A stretch of 24,912 bases of DNA from Elysia marginata (lineage: Eukaryota > Mollusca > Gastropoda > Plakobranchidae). Made by a program: the position numbers and the translations under genes. The notes under the pieces are model-generated. The model was not told the DNA's origin, did no database searches, and saw only the letters and a list, made by a program, of their open reading frames with translations. The DNA lies in the NCBI GenBank assembly GCA_019649035.1, contig BMAT01013440.1, positions 22,552 through 47,463 on the forward strand, in the 5' to 3' direction. This document shows, piece after piece, positions 20,568-24,912 of this stretch (the first letter of the stretch is position 1; each line of letters begins with the position of its first letter).

Positions 20568-21133
20568 AGGTACAGAACCTGTGAAATAGACAAACTTTAT
20601 CTCCTATCTCAACTCAAAGATCTTGGGATGAAGGTCGGACTATACCGGGGCGACGGACGTGCAATCACCAACAAAACGCTTAGGCAGGTAGAAATTATAC
20701 AGAATAATTGTGCAGATCCTCAAGAACAATGGATAAAGTATTACCATGGAAGTCAATAAGAAAATCGTGGACTTTCTGGACCTAAATACAAGGACTTACG
20801 AACCATATGTAAAAAAGCCCAATGACATTGTTTGCTATACCCACGCTCGTAAAGCTACCCGCAAAAGTTTAAAAAAACCTACCCCAAGGAATGAAAAAAC
20901 GACTCTCCAACAATTCTGCCGACGCAAAACTATTTGAAGAAGCCGCATCAACATATAACGCAGCACTCCAACAAAATGGACACATGAAAGAATTGAAGTT
21001 TGCAGAAAGCAAAACCACTGAAAAAACTTACAATAAAGTACCCGCCACCCTAAATGACACCAGCGGTAAAACAAATGCCTACAGAAATGCGTCGGAACCA
21101 GGCAACGATAAAACAAACCCAGAACAAGACTAG
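20568..21133 (+). pseudogene. Penelope-like RT, motif C and thumb region (copy A)
   Basis: Frame 0 reads LYLLSQLKDLGMKVGLYRGD, then GRAITNKTLRQVEIIQ. The usual YRDDG catalytic box is YRGDG here: codon GGC at 20649-20651 replaces the expected Asp, and an Asp codon GAC differs from it by one base. A shift near 20716 gives frame 1: ILKNNG, a TAA at 20734, then SITMEVNKKIVDFLDLNTRT, then YEPYVKKPND. Another shift near 20885 gives frame 2: KKRLSNNSADAKLFEEAAST, then YNAALQQNGHMKELKFAES. Overlapping minus-strand ORFs are shadows. Confidence 0.85.
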
Positions 21134-21176
21134 TAGTGTAAATAGGAATTTAAGAAAACCCAAGACAAGCTGATAA

Positions 21177-21485
21177 AACCAACAAACGTCAAGCTTCAGA
21201 TTACCACACAGAAAACTCGACACAGCATTTAGAGAACGCACATGGAACATAAAGGAAAGCAAAAACGATTTTACTCTAGTTAATGACACAGTAGAAAAAT
21301 CTAACGACTTCTCAACGCAAAAAGTGCAACCTCTGCCTATTAAAAATAATCCGTCATCTAAAAGCCTTAACAAAAGGAAAGAACTGCTAGGAATTCGTTT
21401 GGACACATGCGCACCGGATCAGCAAGACAAGGGGAAGCGGACAAACAGCCAAGAAGAGAAAGATTCGTCTGAAGAGTTGCCATAG
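21177..21485 (+). pseudogene. Penelope-like GIY-YIG C-terminal tail (copy A)
   Basis: An open frame without an ATG (21177-21485, TAG end) reads SSFRLPHRKLDTAFREHTWN, then IKESKNDF, later LNKRKELLG and an acidic end SQEEKDSSEELP. It aligns with copy B at 24383-24766. The CNLCLL motif of copy B is legible in copy A only one base out of frame (near 21326-21343), showing compensating frameshifts. The front of the endonuclease (GIY...YIG and catalytic Arg region) is absent; RT-derived sequence ends only about 60 bp upstream. Confidence 0.8.
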
Positions 21486-21537
21486 CGGCACGAAACAGCG
21501 GAGTAACGGTGAGATGTAAGTTAAATCTAAATTTTAG

Positions 21538-21538
<1 letters not shown>

Positions 21539-21583
<45 letters not shown>

Positions 21584-21595
21584 ATACCTATCCAC

Positions 21596-21629
<34 letters not shown>

Positions 21630-21640
21630 CTCTTTCTATC
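21539..21640 (+). repeat. (TCTA)n microsatellite
   Basis: About 100 bp of TCTA/CTAT units with CCTA and CTTTC interruptions, directly downstream of copy A. It generates the Ile/Tyr/Leu/Ser-repeat frame. Confidence 0.95.
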
Positions 21641-22900
21641 CATCTGTCAGTCTCTCTTTCACATCTTTTTCTAAACAAAAATCAAATCAAGCCCCTCGAT
21701 ATTGGAGTGATAGAGATCAAAGCCTCTACAAGCCTGCCATTGAAACGCAAATAACAATTCTGCCGACGAACTAACTCTATCCCTTTTTCTTCCGAAGACC
21801 ATGAAAGTCAAGGGAATTAACTGGCTCTAAAAGTTCATTAAAGGGCGACAACTTCGATAACCAGAAAAACTTAGATGTCAAGACTGGTGGCAAGCGATGG
21901 CCAGGCAGCCTGCGCTATGGGTAATAAAAACAGATGAGATTTTATGAGCTCATTGAAGACATAGCGTTCACAAAGAAAACCGAGCAACCCCGAACACGAC
22001 CAGGTAATCACTATGGTCTGATAAACCATAGTTTATATTATTACTTTAACCACTACCCCTAGCATAACCACAGTTAGTGGGCGTGGACATGGCGGAGGGA
22101 TTTGATGAGCAGTATTCGAAAGAAAGCAGACATTGTCTTGGAAATACGACCCCCTAACTTTCTCAGAAATGCTTAACCCTATGCCAAATTGCCTGTTCCT
22201 ACCAGACATAACGTCTAGCGTGAGTGATGACCAAAGGAAATGACCATCTAGATGAGAACTAGAGGAGACAAATAAAATCCGGCCGTTGTTTTACAACCTA
22301 CAGGCTTACGCTTCTTCGCTCAACTTAAGAGGGCGAATACTTACTTGAAGCAATTACGTTTTCTTCAGTACAGGAAAGTCTAAGACAAAATAAAAGTGCA
22401 GCTGCTTGACTAAGCCTCATGTTTATTTGGTGGTGGAGACCGTCTTGTAAGGTATATTTTGCCTCAGAAAACAAAAGCGCATAGAACAAGAAATTTTAGG
22501 ATGAAATAAAATAACCCAATGGCTGAATATAAACTCTACTCTTGCATTTTGCTGAAGATAGTGTTGCGGCAAATGAGGACCTAGGAAAAAAACAACTTAT
22601 TTATGATCAGACGAAATCAGACTTACACAGATTGACTTATCAAATTGACTTCTCTTTATGTCTACTATGATCAATTTATTCACGCAGCCAATGATCTTTT
22701 ATAAAAAAAACCTGTTTAGGATGTAGAGGAGATAACTGTACATACGAAATTCCTTTTCAAAGTGACAATTTCTTATCTTTTGTATGGTCGAATTTGTGAT
22801 GGTTCATTTAACCCTCATCGCCCCCTGAAACGTAGATCATGTGACAAAGAGAAGAGTAAAGGATTCTTTGAGATAACCATGACTCGAGCGAGACCCTCCT
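21641..22900. other. Intergenic, no gene recognised
   Basis: A short hairpin, ACTATGGT / ACCATAGT with a 7-base loop, lies at 22010-22032. No ORF with coding character and no named repeat was found. Confidence 0.5.
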
Positions 22901-22914
22901 GGTACAGTTTTGTC

Positions 22915-22985
22915 CTGCCCCGCGACAAAATAGACCTGCACAGAATTATAGCCACCGCACTGCGACAGTACTGTCCCAGGAGAAG
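22915..22985 (-). repeat. Diverged, inverted unit(s) of the 35-bp minisatellite
   Basis: ACAGAATTATAG and ACCGCACTGCGACAG (about 22944-22969) match the reverse complement of the minisatellite unit at 23587-24041 (ACAGAATTCTATAG, ACCGCACTGAGTGGGACAG). ACTGTCCCAGG near 22970 resembles the palindrome at 24056-24073. Confidence 0.55.
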
Positions 22986-23059
22986 CTGCACGAATGTTTC
23001 ATTAAATAAAAATAAAACAACCTATGAAGTAATGTATATACATTTTCCGATTGAAATTA

Positions 23060-23101
23060 TCTCTCTCTCTTCTCTCTCTCTCGGCCACTCTCTTTCTCTC
23101 T
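23060..23101 (+). repeat. (CT)n microsatellite
   Basis: TCTC/TCTT run interrupted by CGGCCA. Confidence 0.85.
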
Positions 23102-23301
23102 GATATATAAAGAAACTTACTTCAAATATTATATCTTTCTTGATATCTTTAAATTTTTTCTTGATAACCTCAAGCGTAGTTAGGTAATTTACATACATAA
23201 CACAAAAAGATATCTCTCGATATGAAAAGTAACCTACTCTTATAATTCTATATCTGTCTTGATATCTTAAGATTTTTTCTAGATAACCTTAAGCATGAAA
23301 T
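23102..23301 (+). repeat. Tandem duplication, unit about 117 bp
   Basis: The block starting GATATATAAAGAAACTTACT (23102) is repeated in diverged form from GATATGAAAAGTAACCTACT (23219). Both then read TATATCT-TCTTGATATCTT, ATTTTTTCT and GATAACCT-AAGC. Confidence 0.75.
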
Positions 23302-23586
23302 AACAAAAGACTTTTAAAGAGGTAATTCCTATACATTAAAGACAATGTCGCTCTTTAATGAGATACAAAGACTGCAGGTAAGAAAATAGCAGTTTGCAGA
23401 ACCCAGAGTCTAGAATTTCACCTCTGTGACAGGTGGTGCCATCTAGTCTACTTTTTTGTCGCAGTGGGGTAGGCTTCTCTGTGTTTCAACTGTCACAGAT
23501 GAAAAGCGTGTGGGACTGGGACAGTCGCGTCCCATCGAATCTGTAGTTAACCACAACTGCTTTGGACACGGTACGACAGGACTGTC

Positions 23587-24041
23587 CTGTCTCACTCAGT
23601 GCGGTAGCTCTCTATAGAATTCTGCCCCACTCAGTGCGGTAGTCTGTCCCACTCAATGCGGTAACTCTCTATAGAGTTCTGTCCTACTCAGTGGGGTAGT
23701 CTATCCCACTCAATGCGGTAACTCTCTATAGAATTCTGTCCCACTCAGTGCGGTAACTCTCTGTAGAATACTGTCCCACTCAGTGCGGTAGCTCTCTTTA
23801 CAATTCTGTCCCACTCAATGCGGTAACTCTCTATAGAATTCTGTCCCACTCAGTACGGTAGCTCTCTATACAATTCTGTCCCACTCAGTGCGGTATCTCT
23901 CTTTACAATTCTGTCCCACTCAGTGCGGTAGCTCTCTATACAATTCTGTCCCACTCAGTGCGGTAGCTCTCTATACATTTCTGTCCCACTCAATGCGATA
24001 GCTGTCTATTTCTGTCCCACACAGTGCGGTAGCTCTCTCCT
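23587..24041 (+). repeat. 35-bp minisatellite, about 14 units
   Basis: The typical unit is CTGTCCCACTCAGTGCGGTA followed by GCTCTCTATAGAATT. Ten units are full length (35 bp). Two near the left end (about 23622 and 23679) are 22-bp short forms lacking the CTCTCTATAGAATT half, and alternate with full units there. The last units diverge. Variation is mostly G/A at CAGTG/CAATG and GTAGC/GTAAC and the TATAG/TTTAC block. It is not CRISPR: there are no spacers between conserved repeats and the host is eukaryotic. Confidence 0.93.
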
Positions 24042-24055
24042 AAAACCTGCCACAG

Positions 24056-24073
24056 GACTGTCCCGGGACAGTC
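24056..24073. repeat. Perfect 18-bp palindrome at the minisatellite's right edge
   Basis: GACTGTCCCGGGACAGTC is its own reverse complement. It combines the CTGTCCC start of the minisatellite unit with its inverse, as if two units met head to head. Confidence 0.85.
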
Positions 24074-24360
24074 TCGCTGCAATGCGGTACCGGTCTAAAC
24101 CATGGTCTGTGTGTCTGATATTGCTTAATATTTTTATAAAACTGCTTATAATCATAACTTATGGAATCAGAGCCGTAGTAGAGCTGTGTCAATAAGCAAA
24201 CACAAGATGTAGGAAAGGTAAATGTTGCTGCTCTGAGAGTGCAAACCAAAAGAAACAAGTCGATCAACTATCGGCTTTACACCTTTGTCAGACAAAAAAT
24301 GAAGTACTAAAATATCACACCAATAGACACAATGACTTACAAAAAAGAAAAAAAAACAGT

Positions 24361-24382
24361 AATATATATATATATATATATA
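24361..24382 (+). repeat. (TA)n microsatellite upstream of retroelement copy B
   Basis: Eleven TA units end exactly where homology to copy A begins. Confidence 0.95.
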
Positions 24383-24766
24383 TCAAGCTTCAGACTACAC
24401 CACAAAAGGTCGGCCACGGCTCTCAGCGAACATGTTTGGAAACTAAAAGAAAATAAAAAGGACTTCAAAATTTCATGGAAGATTATTGAAAAATCAGCGG
24501 CCTACTCCACTAAAACAAAAAAATGCAACTTGTGCCTTTTGGAAAAGTATTTCATTTTAGAGAAGAAACCAACCCTGAACAAAAGAAAAGAGATTTTCTC
24601 TACTTGCATGCACACCAGAAAATATTTACTAAAAAACGCAAAGGAATCGAGGCGCACCAACGACGAACTGGATCTAGACGGGCATGACGGGGCGATCGAA
24701 ATAGAAGCAGTACCTGACGACGCGCCTAAAGAAGAAGGGCAGAAACACTGTGTCGTACGTAAATAA
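24383..24766 (+). mobile_element. Penelope-like GIY-YIG C-terminal fragment (copy B)
   Basis: An unbroken 127-codon frame ends at TAA 24764-24766. It reads SSFRLHHKRSATALSEHVWK, then LKENKKDFKISWKIIEKSAA, CNLCLLEKYFI, then LNKRKEIFSTCMHTRKYLLK and an acidic tail with LDLDGHDG. These are landmarks of the region after the catalytic GIY-YIG core in Penelope-like elements, including a Cys pair CNLC. Copy A (21177-21485) is a more decayed relative. The catalytic core and the whole RT are missing upstream, where a (TA)n run and ordinary AT-rich DNA lie. The intact frame suggests it is younger than copy A. An ATG at 24332 is in frame, but it reads through the TA repeat and is unlikely to be the element's true start. 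Confidence 0.8.
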
Positions 24767-24784
24767 GGTAAGACTAGGCTACCA

Positions 24785-24806
24785 TGTATATATATATATA
24801 TATATT
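24785..24806 (+). repeat. (TA)n microsatellite after copy B
   Basis: A second TA run about 20 bp downstream of the copy B stop codon, so the fragment is bracketed by TA repeats. Confidence 0.93.
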
Positions 24807-24834
24807 ATTAGGAACGAATATATTATTTGTTAAT

Positions 24835-24912
24835 ATGGATTTTCGCAAGCCATCAAGAGGAAACAAATATGACAAAAGAGAACTCCTCCCCTTTCCTTCA
24901 ACCTCTTCCACC
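24835..24912 (+). CDS. Possible partial ORF running off the window end
   Basis: ATG at 24835 opens 26 codons to the last base: MDFRKPSRGNKYDKRELLPF, then a Pro/Ser/Thr-rich end. It is basic at first and has no recognised domain. Because it follows copy B closely, it could be the start of another element's ORF, or chance. Too short to decide. Confidence 0.2.
   Translation, partial: MDFRKPSRGNKYDKRELLPFPSTSST

Larger units (their letters stand above)
18995..21485 (+). mobile_element. Decayed Penelope-like retroelement (copy A), interrupted
   Basis: Translated pieces match, in order, the landmarks of Penelope-like reverse transcriptase: ADKTTNYYR, FLTLKDHKENF, INPCESELGKLSKQI, WKKTTYAMNWFN, a motif A region (TFDSFD), LYLLSQLKDLG, a YRxDG catalytic motif, and VNKKIVDFLDLNTRTYEPY. 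It ends with the C-terminal part of the GIY-YIG endonuclease region (SSFRLPHRK ... LNKRKELL). Known biology of the family: RT copies element RNA and the GIY-YIG domain nicks DNA. Here the frame changes at least five times, stops interrupt it, the front half of the endonuclease is missing, and about 0.9 kb is inserted at 19346-20238. The element is dead. Subfamily is not assigned. Confidence 0.85.

Noticed and set aside
20091..21406. Four minus-strand ORFs
   Set aside because: Antisense shadows of the A-rich Penelope-like RT pieces.
22762..23103. 113-codon plus-strand ORF
   Set aside because: Runs through the inverted minisatellite unit and into the CT repeat; no domain or conserved motif recognised.
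23587..24041. CRISPR-like array
   Set aside because: Units are contiguous without unique spacers, and the context is eukaryotic.

Overview
This is a eukaryotic, almost certainly metazoan, genomic window. It is AT-rich and intron-bearing, full of microsatellites, and holds tRNA-derived SINEs and decayed retrotransposons. No operons, bacterial signals or viral genes were seen. The mix of tRNA-headed SINEs, Penelope-like elements, GATA/GACA and AGT microsatellites and TAGATCTAGATCT-type motifs resembles gastropod or other mollusc genomes. That assignment is inference; no single feature proves it.

Layout. (1) 1-5.9 kb: the 3' end of one plus-strand, intron-containing gene. Four exons (about 382-530, 1515-1691, 2623-3073, 4745-4881) splice in consistent phase into the C-terminus of a predicted type I membrane protein: a folded extracellular part, a Thr/Pro-rich stalk, a Cys-rich cluster, one Gly-rich transmembrane helix and a short acidic tail. 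I do not recognise the family. Its introns carry long AGT/TAG microsatellites and two SINEs. (2) 5.9-17 kb: no convincing gene. There are two further SINEs (one with a perfect 10-bp target-site duplication), a pyrimidine-rich block, large AGT/AAT, ATC and GATA/GACA arrays (one with a 24-N assembly gap), and a 25-bp minisatellite. (3) About 17.04-17.30 kb: a candidate terminal coding exon on the minus strand with a good acceptor and a poly(A) signal. (4) 19-21.5 kb: a decayed Penelope-like retroelement, split by an insertion of about 0.9 kb, with frameshifts, stop codons and a damaged catalytic motif. (5) 22.9-24.1 kb: a 35-bp minisatellite of about 14 units with an inverted diverged unit upstream, possibly the ends of a non-autonomous DNA element. 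(6) 24.38-24.77 kb: a second, better-preserved C-terminal fragment of the same Penelope-like family.

The most notable points are the phase-consistent gene end, the two Penelope-like tails that begin at the same base, the insertion inside the older copy, and the minisatellite with inverted flanking units. No clearly new biological system is demonstrated.
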